Origin: Gammaproteobacteria bacterium
GTDB taxonomy: Bacteria; Pseudomonadota; Gammaproteobacteria; SZUA-152
Direction of reading: 5' to 3'
DNA length: 64,000 bases
Assembly (NCBI GenBank): GCA_029882975.1
Contig: JAOUJW010000020.1
Coordinates: 1-64,000, forward strand
A program made the position numbers and the translations under genes. Position 1 is the stretch's first letter. Each line of letters starts with the position of its first letter. This document shows positions 37,384-45,632 of the stretch, piece by piece. The notes beneath the pieces are model-generated. The model had not been told where the DNA came from, made no database searches, and worked only from the letters and a program-made list of their open reading frames with translations.

Positions 37384-37691
37384 CGGCGCGGCCCTGCTTC
37401 AAGTCGCGCCCGAAACAAGGCAGCGATCAGCGGATGGTTTCGATCGGTGAACTGAAAAAGTCTTTCAAGCTCCGCTTTCCATTGCGCAGACGCGCTTGTA
37501 GGCGGCTCTTGGGTGCTCGGATAACTGGAGTCCACTACGTCAGCCTGTAACAGCCCCCAGGTTTTAAATAATTTTATAGCAGCCGCGTCTAATACGGCTC
37601 CCCGTCTGGCCAGCAATCTACCATTGGACAACACAGCATCCGCTGCCAACACCATCCCTGGATTTAAATCTTTCAATTGAGTCTGAGCCAT
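37380..37691 (-). CDS. small protein of the HDOD/kinase operon
   Basis: A 103-residue protein. Its first 50 residues (LNPGMVLAADAVLSNGRLLARRG...AIKLFKTWGL) resemble the short domain found in front of HD-GYP and HDOD proteins. The C-terminal half is charged and helical. It is the first gene of a tightly coupled operon with the HDOD protein and the hybrid kinase. It is probably the third component of the same signalling unit. Confidence 0.72.
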   Translation of the reverse strand: MAQTQLKDLNPGMVLAADAVLSNGRLLARRGAVLDAAAIKLFKTWGLLQADVVDSSYPSTQEPPTSASAQWKAELERLFQFTDRNHPLIAALFRARLEAGPRR

Positions 37692-37811
37692 TTCACTTAC
37701 CGGAAGCCGGAAACCTTCTTTAACTATCGCTCCGGCTCCGTGTCTGCTTTAGCTCAGAGCTTGTTAACTTTTTGTGAAATACTCAGATGAGATCAGATGA
37801 GAGTGGAGGCA

Positions 37812-38243
37812 TTAACGGTATTTGTATTTCATATACACAATACCGGCGGATAACACCAGCCGCCAGGATAGCTCTATTTCCGGTGTGTACTCGGGATCCA
37901 GCTCCTTAACTGTCTCTAACAGGCAATCGATCCAAATATCATAGAGTTCGTCGGGAATATTTAAGGCGTGCTTACCGTGCTGCTTGGCAATTTTATCAAG
38001 GTAGTCGTTGGCATTGCTGGTGGCGTAGAAAATAAATAAGCTGTAAAAGGATTTTTCCAGCATTTCGCGCTGACGTTGCATATCCGTATTGCGAAAATGT
38101 TCCGCCACAATATCCGATGCCGTGATAAATTTATCATAAAAGATATCAAAGAATCCTTTCCCATGTTGACGAATTCCTTTTACCCGTTCGTAACTTTGAT
38201 CAAATAATTCATCGTGGCCCATGGTGGCAACCCGGCTAAGCAA
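37812..38243 (-). CDS. single-domain globin-like protein
   Basis: A 143-residue globin-fold protein, probably haem-binding. The segment IAKQHGKHALNIPDELYDIW fits the F helix region with a proximal His, and GFFDIFYDKFI fits the B/C region with aromatic residues. It ends with the H-helix-like WRLVLSAGIVYMKYKYR. Such proteins are found in several gammaproteobacteria and may sense or detoxify O2 or NO. The gene stands between SirB and the HDOD operon with no shared promoter visible. Confidence 0.75.
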   Translation of the reverse strand: MLSRVATMGHDELFDQSYERVKGIRQHGKGFFDIFYDKFITASDIVAEHFRNTDMQRQREMLEKSFYSLFIFYATSNANDYLDKIAKQHGKHALNIPDELYDIWIDCLLETVKELDPEYTPEIELSWRLVLSAGIVYMKYKYR

Positions 38244-38270
38244 TAGAGATGGTCAAATTATGACAAAAGA

Positions 38271-38651
38271 CTATACAAATAGAAAGGGTGTTTTAAACGT
38301 TGCCACCAGCGCAATATAGACAAATACGCTGATGGCAGCAGCATAGGCTGTAATTTTGATAGCTCGCGTCTTCCCTAATCGAAATGCAACCATACCCAAA
38401 CCAATATACAACAACAAGGCTATAATTTTGGCCACCAGCCAGGGGCTACTGATGGGGTACTGCTTTTGGATCACCAAAGCGACGGCCGACACCAGCAATA
38501 TCGTGTCATTGATGTGGGGTAGGATTCGTACCCATTTGGACTGCAGTAACGCTGAATGACGAATCATCCAAATACCGCGTAGCGTAAATCCGCTGATGGA
38601 CAGTCCAACTGTTATCACATGTATTAATTTAAGCGGTTCCACAGCTAACAC
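38271..38651 (-). CDS. SirB family membrane protein
   Basis: A 126-residue integral membrane protein with four predicted helices and the SirB signatures LKLIHVITVGLSISGF, LRGIW, LPHINDTILL and WLVAKIIALLLYIGLGM. SirB proteins are conserved in gammaproteobacteria; their molecular role is unclear. It starts at GTG and lies 18 bp downstream of dtd, so it may be cotranscribed with pip and dtd. Confidence 0.85.
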   Translation of the reverse strand: MLAVEPLKLIHVITVGLSISGFTLRGIWMIRHSALLQSKWVRILPHINDTILLVSAVALVIQKQYPISSPWLVAKIIALLLYIGLGMVAFRLGKTRAIKITAYAAAISVFVYIALVATFKTPFLFV

Positions 38652-38669
38652 TCAGGCTATTTTTATACG

Positions 38670-39107
38670 TCAAGTTTGCAATATAAAGGTTACCGGGCCA
38701 TCATTGATCAGTGCCACTTGCATATCCGCGCCAAAACGACCACTAGCCACATCCTTATGGTGAGCCCTCGCCTGCGTTACCAAGTAGTCAAATCGTTCCC
38801 GCCCCAGCTGCGGTGGTGCAGCCGATGAAAAGCTGGGTCGTGCACCTTTGCGCGTATCCGCCGCTAAAGTAAATTGCGGTACTAAAAGTAATCCCCCTGC
38901 GGTATCTGCCAGACTGAGATTCATTTTCCCACCCGGATCGGCAAAAATACGATAGCCCAAAACTCTTTGCAGCAAACGGTCAGCGTGGGCTGGAGTATCG
39001 TCTTTTTGCACACCAACAAAAACCAAGATACCTGCCCCGATACTACCGACCCGTTCGGCAGAAACTGTAACCGACGCTTCAGTAACCCGTTGTAACAGGG
39101 CAATCAA
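38670..39107 (-). CDS. dtd: D-aminoacyl-tRNA deacylase
   Basis: A 145-residue enzyme that hydrolyses D-amino acids from mischarged tRNA in the cytoplasm. Family motifs are LLQRVTEASV at the start, VPQFTLAADTRKGARPSF (usually SQFTL; here Pro replaces Ser) and the C-terminal NDGPVTF. The start appears to be TTG at 39107, with AAGGGTGAGAG immediately upstream; it matches the family N-terminus. It follows pip by 22 bp in the same direction. Confidence 0.93.
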   Translation of the reverse strand: MIALLQRVTEASVTVSAERVGSIGAGILVFVGVQKDDTPAHADRLLQRVLGYRIFADPGGKMNLSLADTAGGLLLVPQFTLAADTRKGARPSFSSAAPPQLGRERFDYLVTQARAHHKDVASGRFGADMQVALINDGPVTFILQT

Positions 39108-39129
39108 ACTCTCACCCTTATCGTACCTC

Positions 39130-40092
39130 TTAAGCGCCGGCGCGAAATTTTTTGCTGTATTTAATGGTAGCTCTCACCAAAGCATCGGCAATACCACGCT
39201 CGGTAGATGCATGCCCGGCATCGGGGATGATATCCAACTCCGCATTGGGCCAGGCTTTGTATAAGTCATGCGCTCCTTTCATGGGGCAAATAACATCATA
39301 GCGGCCTTGTACAATAATACCGGGAATATCCGCAATTTTGTCGACATTTGCCAGGATTTGATTTGGTTCCAGAAAAGCAGCATTTGTGAAATAGTGACAG
39401 CCAATTTTCGCAAGACCCAGGGCCATATGCGGTTCGGTTAAACTACCCACGGTTGATTTGCTGGGTACCAAAGTGGATGCTTGCGCCTCCCAACGAGACC
39501 ACGCCTTCGCAGCCCCCATACGGGCCAGCTCGTTATCGCCCAAAAGTCGATCCTTGTAGGCCTGAACCAAATCGCCGTGCTCCGACTCAGGTATGATGGA
39601 ACAAAACTCTTCCCAATGATCCGGCAATATAGCTGACGCTCCGCCCTCTTGGTAAAACCAGCGAATATCCTCCTCACGCCCCAAAAATACACCGCGCAGT
39701 ATCAATGCCATCACTTGATCAGGATAAGTTTCCGCATATACCAGACTCAGGGTTGCCCCCCAGGACCCACCGAATACAACCCAGCGGTCTACACCCAGGA
39801 ATTCACGAATTTTCTCCATATCTTTGACCAGATCCACAGTGGTATTACCTTGTAGTTCACCATGGGGAGTAGATTGTCCACAGCCACGCTGATCAAACAG
39901 GATGATGCGATAAGCCTCCGGGTCAAAAAATGTACGCTGCATCGGCAAGGTACCCGCACCCGGGCCACCATGTACCACGACCACCGGGATACCTTTAGGG
40001 TCTCCCGATTCTTCAACATACAATACGTGAGGTGAATCTACTTCCAGATGGTGAGTTGCATATGGTTTTATTCTCGGATACAGCCCTGGCAC
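39130..40092 (-). CDS. pip: proline iminopeptidase
   Basis: A 320-residue alpha/beta hydrolase of the S33 family that removes N-terminal proline from peptides. The oxyanion segment is VVHGGPGAGT, followed by FDQRGCGQSTPH. The nucleophile serine lies in FGGSWGATLSL, the aspartate in GRYDVICP and the histidine in DAGHAS. Length and motifs match family members closely. It starts at GTG 40092 and is the first gene of a probable pip-dtd-sirB unit. Confidence 0.92.
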   Translation of the reverse strand: MPGLYPRIKPYATHHLEVDSPHVLYVEESGDPKGIPVVVVHGGPGAGTLPMQRTFFDPEAYRIILFDQRGCGQSTPHGELQGNTTVDLVKDMEKIREFLGVDRWVVFGGSWGATLSLVYAETYPDQVMALILRGVFLGREEDIRWFYQEGGASAILPDHWEEFCSIIPESEHGDLVQAYKDRLLGDNELARMGAAKAWSRWEAQASTLVPSKSTVGSLTEPHMALGLAKIGCHYFTNAAFLEPNQILANVDKIADIPGIIVQGRYDVICPMKGAHDLYKAWPNAELDIIPDAGHASTERGIADALVRATIKYSKKFRAGA

Positions 40093-40169
40093 GTTAACAA
40101 TCCTTTAACATTCTAAGTCTCCACACGGGAGATCAGTTAATCAAAACAACGCTGAACTATTAGCTTAGT

Positions 40170-40730
40170 CTAGTCTTGTATCGGCTGCCCTTTGTAGCCT
40201 ATGAATGTCGCAACACCTGCCAGCAACAATCCCAACAAAATCAAAGCCGGTCCAACGCCTGTATTTAATATAGTCGCGGCCCACCCCCATTGAAACATCA
40301 CCATGAGATACATCACTCCGGAATGCAGTACCGTCCCCACAATAAATATCCAGCTTATAACCTGTTTGAATATTGTGGATATGGCTAAGTATGCCAGAAC
40401 AATACCAACCGCTATATTCAATAATGATTCTAGATTACCGTGAGCATGTGGACCACCTTTTATCATATCCACTGGCTGTTGTGCGTTAAGCAGTGTGTTC
40501 AATGCCAAAATTCCGTCTGTATTGGCCTTAGCAATAGCTTCAGGTGGTAATGCCTCCAGGTCTTCTTCAAAGTCATCCGCTTTTAAAGCCTGCAAACGTC
40601 CCACTGAGGATTGTTTTTTAGCTTGGGCTTCACCAACACCTGGCACATATTGAACAATCATATAAGGTCCTAACGCTGCCGTCAGAACCAGAAACAGAAA
40701 ACCAAAGACGATATTTTTTTTCCCTATCAT
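40170..40730 (-). CDS. hypothetical membrane protein
   Basis: A 186-residue protein with an N-terminal hydrophobic helix (about 7-28), a soluble acidic stretch (35-95), and three further helices (about 102-120, 125-145, 155-178). The short motif GGPHAHGNLESLL sits just before the second helix and resembles small uncharacterised membrane proteins of proteobacteria. No function can be assigned. It lies downstream of typA on the same strand, 167 bp away. Confidence 0.7.
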   Translation of the reverse strand: MIGKKNIVFGFLFLVLTAALGPYMIVQYVPGVGEAQAKKQSSVGRLQALKADDFEEDLEALPPEAIAKANTDGILALNTLLNAQQPVDMIKGGPHAHGNLESLLNIAVGIVLAYLAISTIFKQVISWIFIVGTVLHSGVMYLMVMFQWGWAATILNTGVGPALILLGLLLAGVATFIGYKGQPIQD

Positions 40731-40857
40731 TGCCGCATCACCTCATATCTTAGATAGCTGCCAGAATAGCAATAGGCCAGGGATTTGTTAAGCACCGCAA
40801 GCCTTAACATAGGTATAAAATGCAGGAAAAGTTTCTATGGAGAGATCGGAAAAGACG

Positions 40858-40881
40858 CAGGGGAACAAGTTCGTCCCCCTG
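40858..40881 (-). terminator. weak hairpin after typA
   Basis: Stem CAGGGG / CCCCTG with a 12-nt loop, 17 bp beyond the typA stop. On the minus strand it is followed by a short T-rich run (CGTCTTTTCC). It is a possible terminator of typA. Confidence 0.45.
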
Positions 40882-40897
40882 TAAAAACTAAAGTCGC

Positions 40898-42721
40898 TCA
40901 GCTTCCCGTGACAGCCCGAGAGGCGCGTTTACGCTCGTGCTCAAGCAATAGCTTCTTGCGTATACGAATGTTTCGAGGTGTTACTTCAACCAATTCATCG
41001 TCATCAATAAACTCTAATGCTTGTTCCAGGGTCAATACAATTGGCGGCGTTAAAATAATATTTTCATCGGTTCCTGCTGCTCGAATATTAGTCAATTGTT
41101 TCGCTTTTAATGGATTCACAACCAAGTCGTTGTCACGGGAGTGGATACCGATGATCATGCCTTCGTAAACTTCTGCACCGTGCCCAATGAACAAACGCCC
41201 CCGCTCCTGTAAATTGAACAACGCATAACCCAAGGCTTTACCCTGTGAATTGGCAATCAATACCCCGTTAATGCGTTGGCCAATGTTGCCTTTTTTCTGT
41301 GGACCGTAATGGTCAAACACGTTATACAACAGTCCTGTACCCTGGGTTGCGGTAAGAAATTCTGTACGAAACCCAATCAAACCCCGACTGGGAATGATAT
41401 AGTCCAATCGTACGCGACCACGACCATCGGGAACCATGTCTTTGAGTTCACCACCGCGCTCCCCCAGCTTTTCCATTACAGCACCCTGGTGCAACTCTTC
41501 TACATCAACGGTTAATTGCTCGTAGGGTTCATGAATCTCTTCACCGACTTGCTTTAAAATAACTTCCGGCCTGGAGACTCCCAGCTCATAACCTTCGCGG
41601 CGCATGTTCTCTATCAATATGGACAAATGCAGCTCACCACGACCGGACACTTTAAACTTATCCGGGTCATCGGTACTGTTCACTCGCAAGGCTACATTGT
41701 GCACCAATTCCCGATCCAGTCGCTCGCGAATTTGGCGGCTGGTTAGGAATTTACCGTCCTTGCCCGCAAAAGGAGAATTATTTACCTGAAAGGTCATGCT
41801 GACGGTAGGCTCATCCACTGTGAGAGGAGGCAAAGCTTCCACTGCGTTAGGACTGCAAAGCGTATCAGAAATACCCAGCCTCTCTATACCGGTAAAAGCG
41901 ATTATGTCACCACCCTGGGCTTCCGGAATCTCCACCCGCTCCAAACCAAGGAAACCGAATATCTGTAATACTCGACCGTTACGAGTTTTACCGTCCCGAT
42001 CAATAATGGTGACAGGCGTATTGGTCTTTACTCTACCGCGATTAATGCGACCAATACCGATGACTCCCACATAGCTGTTGTAATCCAGAGAGCTGACCTG
42101 TATTTGCAAAGGCCCATCCAGATCCACTTGTGGCGCTTGAACCTTTTGCACAATAGTCTCAAAAATAGGCGTCATATCGCCTTCCTTAACATCGGCATCA
42201 TAGCCGGCAAAGCCATTGAGACCGGAAGCATACACCACAGGAAAATCCAGCTGATCATCATTGGCCCCTAAGCGATCAAACAGATCAAAGGTCTGATCCA
42301 GCACCCAGTCCGGCCGAGCACCGGGACGGTCAATTTTGTTGATCACCACTATGGGTTTAAGGCCGTGTTCCAGTGCTTTTTGGGTAACAAAGCGGGTTTG
42401 CGGCATAGGTCCTTCCACCGCATCCACCAATAACAATACGGAATCCACCATGGATAACACCCGTTCCACCTCGCCACCGAAGTCTGCGTGTCCGGGGGTG
42501 TCTACAATATTGATGCGATAGTCTCTCCATTTGATAGCAGTGTTCTTGGACAAAATGGTGATACCACGCTCTTTTTCCAGGTCATTGGAATCCATGACCC
42601 GTTCCTGAGTTTCACCACGGCTCACCAGTGTCCCGGACTGCTGTAACAGCTTGTCCACTAAGGTGGTTTTTCCATGGTCGACGTGGGCGATAATGGCAAT
42701 GTTTCTTAAATTCTCAATCAC
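40898..42721 (-). CDS. typA: ribosome-associated GTPase TypA/BipA
   Basis: A 607-residue translational GTPase acting in ribosome assembly and stress adaptation. The G domain shows [12 protein letters not shown] (G1), RGITI (G2), DTPGHADF (G3) and NKIDRPGA (G4). EF-G-like domains and the BipA-specific C-terminus follow ([32 protein letters not shown]). The GTG at 42721 is chosen because it gives the family N-terminus ([14 protein letters not shown]); the frame stays open for 37 codons upstream, but that stretch is repeat-like. The 5' leader holds four imperfect copies of a TCTGTAA element. Confidence 0.96.
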   Translation of the reverse strand: MIENLRNIAIIAHVDHGKTTLVDKLLQQSGTLVSRGETQERVMDSNDLEKERGITILSKNTAIKWRDYRINIVDTPGHADFGGEVERVLSMVDSVLLLVDAVEGPMPQTRFVTQKALEHGLKPIVVINKIDRPGARPDWVLDQTFDLFDRLGANDDQLDFPVVYASGLNGFAGYDADVKEGDMTPIFETIVQKVQAPQVDLDGPLQIQVSSLDYNSYVGVIGIGRINRGRVKTNTPVTIIDRDGKTRNGRVLQIFGFLGLERVEIPEAQGGDIIAFTGIERLGISDTLCSPNAVEALPPLTVDEPTVSMTFQVNNSPFAGKDGKFLTSRQIRERLDRELVHNVALRVNSTDDPDKFKVSGRGELHLSILIENMRREGYELGVSRPEVILKQVGEEIHEPYEQLTVDVEELHQGAVMEKLGERGGELKDMVPDGRGRVRLDYIIPSRGLIGFRTEFLTATQGTGLLYNVFDHYGPQKKGNIGQRINGVLIANSQGKALGYALFNLQERGRLFIGHGAEVYEGMIIGIHSRDNDLVVNPLKAKQLTNIRAAGTDENIILTPPIVLTLEQALEFIDDDELVEVTPRNIRIRKKLLLEHERKRASRAVTGS

Positions 42722-42730
42722 GATACTTTC

Positions 42731-42783
42731 TCTGTAATAATAACGCTCTGTAATAACACTCTGTAATAATGATGTTCTGTAAC
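42731..42783 (-). repeat. imperfect direct repeats in the typA leader
   Basis: Four copies of TCTGTAA (TTACAGA on the coding strand) begin at 42731, 42747, 42760 and 42776, three of them extended to TCTGTAATAA. Spacing is 16, 13 and 16 bp. They lie directly upstream of the typA start codon. Confidence 0.7.
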
Positions 42784-42877
42784 GAACACTATCAATAAGG
42801 GGCTGAAGGCAAAGGCGCCGATTATACAGCAAATTTCGAGCCGGACAGGTTTTTTCGTACGTGGGAGAGTAAAAATA

Positions 42878-42905
42878 ATGGGCCCTGTAAACCAGGACCC
42901 ATAAA
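42878..42905 (-). terminator. Rho-independent terminator of the binding-protein gene
   Basis: Inverted repeat ATGGGCCCTG / CAGGACCCAT with a 5-nt loop. On the minus strand it is followed by TATTTTT. It lies 30 bp past the stop of the gene at 42935. Confidence 0.75.
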
Positions 42906-42934
42906 GAGTTAACTTGTTGAATTAATTAATTTTA

Positions 42935-43915
42935 TTAATTATCTCTAAGTTTCAAATCGGCTTCGGTGGCCTGAACAAAACCGTATTTAGCGTAAATGGC
43001 TTGCGCATCCGGTGTTGCCAAATAAGCCAAGAACCGAGCCGCATTGTTGGGATTGCGAATATTAGTCAGCTGGCCAATGGCATAGCCCACTTTATCTTGT
43101 TTGTTCAGCGGTGCCGGAATGGCCACACCTTCGATATTTCTACCCTCGGAGATGGCGTGCTGCACTTCTGTAGTCCATACAATGCCCACGTGAGCCTGAT
43201 TGGTTTCTATCCGGTGTGGAGTTTCCCGATGGTGCCGGGCAGTAAACCAAGTCTTTCCGGGGATGGCCCAACATTCCTTACATTCTTTACCACCGGTGAC
43301 TTTTTCATACAAACCGGCGTCTTTTAACATTTCTGAACCGTAAAATTTGAAAATACCTTCCGTTAACGGATTGGGATGGGATTGCACCAAATCCGCACGT
43401 CCCAAATCCTCTACCCCTTTAATATTCTTAGGATTGCCTTTTTTGACCATCAGCTCCAATTTATTGTGAGTGTAAATCATGAATTTGCGCATTCGATTGA
43501 GCTTAATGAGTTTGCGTAAGTGATTTTGGTTAACACTGGCAAACAAATCCGGGTTTTGAGAGGTCATTTGCCCGTCAATTTCTCCCTGTTTCAAAATTTG
43601 ATTCTTTAAAATTTGTCCCGGCGGTATGGTTTCTACATAGACAGAGCGAACTGACGGGTATTTTTTTTGAAAATCCTGGATTAACTCCTGCATTACCATG
43701 AACTGGTTTCCGGCCAAATACATGACTAATTCCGCACTATATGAATCGCCTATGTCCCCGTAATCAATTTTCCCATCAACATGAAATGTTCGATAGTCTT
43801 TACTGTGACCGGCGTCCTCTTTTTGCTCTTCAGCTTTGGCAGCCTCCTCCGCTGCCAAGGGCAAGCAGAACAGGGTAAAAATTGAAAAAACTACCGGTAA
43901 TGTCGTTATACGCAT
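42935..43915 (-). CDS. periplasmic substrate-binding protein (ModA-like fold), copy 1
   Basis: A 326-residue exported protein with a cleavable signal peptide (about 1-21, LPLAAEEA). The body reads as an extracellular solute-binding protein: MYLAGNQFMVM, ETIPPGQILK, NPDLFASVN, LVQSHPNPLTEGIFKFYG, VGIVWTTEVQ, and a YLATPDAQAIYAKYGF C-terminus. A pair of cysteines (KECKECW) followed by RHHRETPHRI is unusual for this fold. No permease or ATPase gene lies beside it. A strong AGGAGGTGA site precedes the ATG. It is a paralogue of the lipoprotein at 55251-56255, which shares nearly every motif. The ligand is unknown. Confidence 0.82.
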   Translation of the reverse strand: MRITTLPVVFSIFTLFCLPLAAEEAAKAEEQKEDAGHSKDYRTFHVDGKIDYGDIGDSYSAELVMYLAGNQFMVMQELIQDFQKKYPSVRSVYVETIPPGQILKNQILKQGEIDGQMTSQNPDLFASVNQNHLRKLIKLNRMRKFMIYTHNKLELMVKKGNPKNIKGVEDLGRADLVQSHPNPLTEGIFKFYGSEMLKDAGLYEKVTGGKECKECWAIPGKTWFTARHHRETPHRIETNQAHVGIVWTTEVQHAISEGRNIEGVAIPAPLNKQDKVGYAIGQLTNIRNPNNAARFLAYLATPDAQAIYAKYGFVQATEADLKLRDN

Positions 43916-44171
43916 TGATTCACCTCCTGAGTTCCATTTAATAAATGGCCTTTCGGTTTTACATCAAAGGCTTGGCACAGATGTCATCTTACGGGACAAA
44001 CCCATACACCACAATGCTAAATACCCATTTAACCTTTGCATGCACCGAAAACCTAAAGTAAAAATAGTTCACGCCGACAAATTTATGGACCCAAACACAG
44101 CTTTATCATTGATTGCAGGATAATCATACAAACACGGATTTTCCAAATTGATTCCAGCAGAGCATTGAGTT

Positions 44172-44708
44172 ATGAAGAACAATACCGCGCAAAAAATGCA
44201 ACAGCACTGGAACCCGGAACAAGAAACAGCCCTATTGCTCCGACTCGCAATCGCACAAATCAAAGTCACCATGGAAAGCGGCGATGAATCCATCACGGCA
44301 TTGGCCAACTCGTTCACCATCATGATGGACAACATGCAGGATATCAGCTTAGCTGCACAGGAACTGGAGAATGATATGACTGCCGATATCATCAAGAACG
44401 ATTGTGCGATGGTATCCGAACGCATTCAGTCTGCTATTATTGCCTTTCAGTTTTACGACAAATTGTCACAACGCTTGGCCCACTTAAGTTTCAGTCTGGA
44501 CCGCCTATCTGAACTGGTCAGCAACGAAGAACAGTTGCAAGACCCATCCCATTGGAAGGCGCTTCAAGACGCCATACGGGACAAGTACACCTTGGAATCG
44601 GACCGCCATTTATTCAATGCAATCGTATCCGGTATAAGCTTGGAAGACGCCGTCAATATGAGCCATGAAGAACCGGAAAAACCGGATGATGATATCGAAT
44701 TGTTCTAG
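44172..44708 (+). CDS. hypothetical helical protein, CheZ-like in part
   Basis: A 178-residue soluble, almost wholly helical and acidic protein. The segment IIAFQFYDKLSQRLAHLSFSL recalls the helix of CheZ-type phosphatases (QFQDxxRQ), but the rest cannot be aligned by eye. It has no membrane segment and ends in an acidic tail (PEKPDDDIELF). It is divergent from the binding-protein gene and convergent with the DUF2892 gene. Confidence 0.6.
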   Translation: MKNNTAQKMQQHWNPEQETALLLRLAIAQIKVTMESGDESITALANSFTIMMDNMQDISLAAQELENDMTADIIKNDCAMVSERIQSAIIAFQFYDKLSQRLAHLSFSLDRLSELVSNEEQLQDPSHWKALQDAIRDKYTLESDRHLFNAIVSGISLEDAVNMSHEEPEKPDDDIELF

Positions 44709-44751
44709 AGAACTTCTGGAAAAACCTAAAGAAACTTACTGGCCTTGGTAG

Positions 44752-44787
44752 AAAAAAACAGCGCCGGCAAAGAGACGGGACCGGCGC
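44752..44787 (-). terminator. Rho-independent terminator of the DUF2892 gene
   Basis: Perfect stem GCGCCGG / CCGGCGC with a 13-nt loop (44761-44787). On the minus strand it is followed by a seven-T run, 46 bp after the stop at 44833. On the + strand there is no T-run. Confidence 0.8.
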
Positions 44788-44832
44788 AACCCTCCATTAC
44801 CAAAGGAAAGAAAAATTGACGGAAACGGACAT

Positions 44833-45243
44833 CTATGCCGCTTCCGTGTCGAATTGGGTAATTTGCTGCAGCTCACTCGCCACACCCAACCCCGCACTCG
44901 TTCCCATACCCGCCACAGGGGTTCCTGTGGCAAAAACAAACACGGGTTTTACAGGGGTGGTCGTCCCGGCCTGCGTTACTTTTTCTATAGAAGTAGTTTG
45001 CGGAGCAGCCTCATCATAGGTTGAAATCCCCAGAAAATCGTAAAAAGGGTCCCATGACAACAGGGCTGTGGTATAGAAAAAGATAGACAGTAACGCGAAC
45101 GAGCCGGGATGATCCACATGGGAGTTAACCGTCAAGGTGAGCAATATGAGTGCACAGCAGATCAGCAGACGACTTACCCGGTCGGCATGACTCAGGTTTG
45201 GGCTGGTCTTCATAGGCATCAAAATTTTTACCAAATCAATCAT
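44833..45243 (-). CDS. DUF2892 (YgaP-type) membrane protein
   Basis: A 136-residue protein. Two hydrophobic helices, LLICCALILLTLTV and FALLSIFFYTTALLSW, ending in DPFYDFLGIST, match DUF2892. A low-complexity Thr/Ala/Gly-rich C-terminal tail of about 60 residues follows. An internal ATG at codon 11 (MKTSPNLSHADRVSRLL) gives an N-terminus closer to the family. The gene lies downstream of a predicted sigma-54 promoter with two GlrR-type enhancer sites and a leader of about 200 nt, and ends in a strong terminator. This suggests envelope-stress or GlrK/GlrR control. Confidence 0.78.
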   Translation of the reverse strand: MIDLVKILMPMKTSPNLSHADRVSRLLICCALILLTLTVNSHVDHPGSFALLSIFFYTTALLSWDPFYDFLGISTYDEAAPQTTSIEKVTQAGTTTPVKPVFVFATGTPVAGMGTSAGLGVASELQQITQFDTEAA

Positions 45244-45441
45244 ATTGTTCCCATTGTTTCGTTCTAGGCAGCAAAGCCTGGACTTCCCATCGAATACTCC
45301 ATGTCGTACTGCGTGTGTCCCACGCTCGAAAGAGTTTCAATACACCCTCGTAACCCCAACTCTTTACAACGCAAGCGCGTGAACGGGTGGGAGAGTAGTC
45401 TGGCGTCCCGATAGGAAGTCGCTACTAACCGGCTGCCCTCA
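45244..45441 (-). ncRNA. predicted sigma-54-dependent leader RNA or small RNA
   Basis: About 200 nt lie between the predicted start site near 45441 and the DUF2892 gene, with no open frame. On the minus strand it can form an 8-bp stem AAAGAGTT / AACTCTTT and smaller stems such as AGGC / GCCT near its 3' end. The size and GlrR control recall GlmY of enterobacteria, but I see no sequence resemblance to GlmY. It may simply be a structured 5' UTR. Confidence 0.35.
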
Positions 45442-45451
45442 ATCCCTATAT

Positions 45452-45467
45452 AGCAATCCTTATGCCA
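45452..45467 (-). promoter_or_regulatory. predicted sigma-54 (-24/-12) promoter
   Basis: On the minus strand the sequence reads TGGCAT-AAGGA-TTGCT, matching the TGGCAC-N5-TTGCW consensus with one mismatch and exact GG-to-GC spacing. Transcription would start near 45441 and run towards the DUF2892 gene. Two GlrR-type palindromes lie about 110 and 175 bp upstream, as expected for enhancer sites. Confidence 0.65.
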
Positions 45468-45539
45468 ACTTTATTTTTTGTTAATTATCAATTAGATAGA
45501 GCGATATTTGAGTTGAATAACAGGAAAGATCCGAGGTAA

Positions 45540-45559
45540 CTGTCGCCAGATTGCGACAG
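45540..45559. promoter_or_regulatory. GlrR-type enhancer site 1 (TGTC-N10-GACA)
   Basis: Perfect palindrome CTGTCGC-N6-GCGACAG. It fits TGTC-N10-GACA, the motif bound by GlrR upstream of glmY in enterobacteria. It lies about 108 bp upstream of the predicted start site. Confidence 0.65.
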
Positions 45560-45605
45560 CCATACAAGAAAGCCAGCCAAGCAAATGATTTTATTGAATT
45601 AATTC

Positions 45606-45625
45606 CTGTCGCTGAGGCGCGACAG
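45606..45625. promoter_or_regulatory. GlrR-type enhancer site 2 (TGTC-N10-GACA)
   Basis: Second perfect CTGTCGC-N6-GCGACAG palindrome with a different 6-bp centre. It is 66 bp from the first (centre to centre) and just past the glrR stop codon. Only the arms are conserved between the two sites, which points to protein binding rather than recent duplication. Confidence 0.65.
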
Positions 45626-45632
45626 ATGATAT

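Noticed and set aside
45361-45420. 5S rRNA-like segment (gggtgggagagtagt...)
   Set aside because: Only a short chance likeness to the 5S 3' part; no flanking rRNA genes and no full-length match.
45244-45441. GlmY homologue
   Set aside because: Regulation and size fit, but I see no sequence resemblance to GlmY or GlmZ, so only a generic leader/small RNA is proposed.
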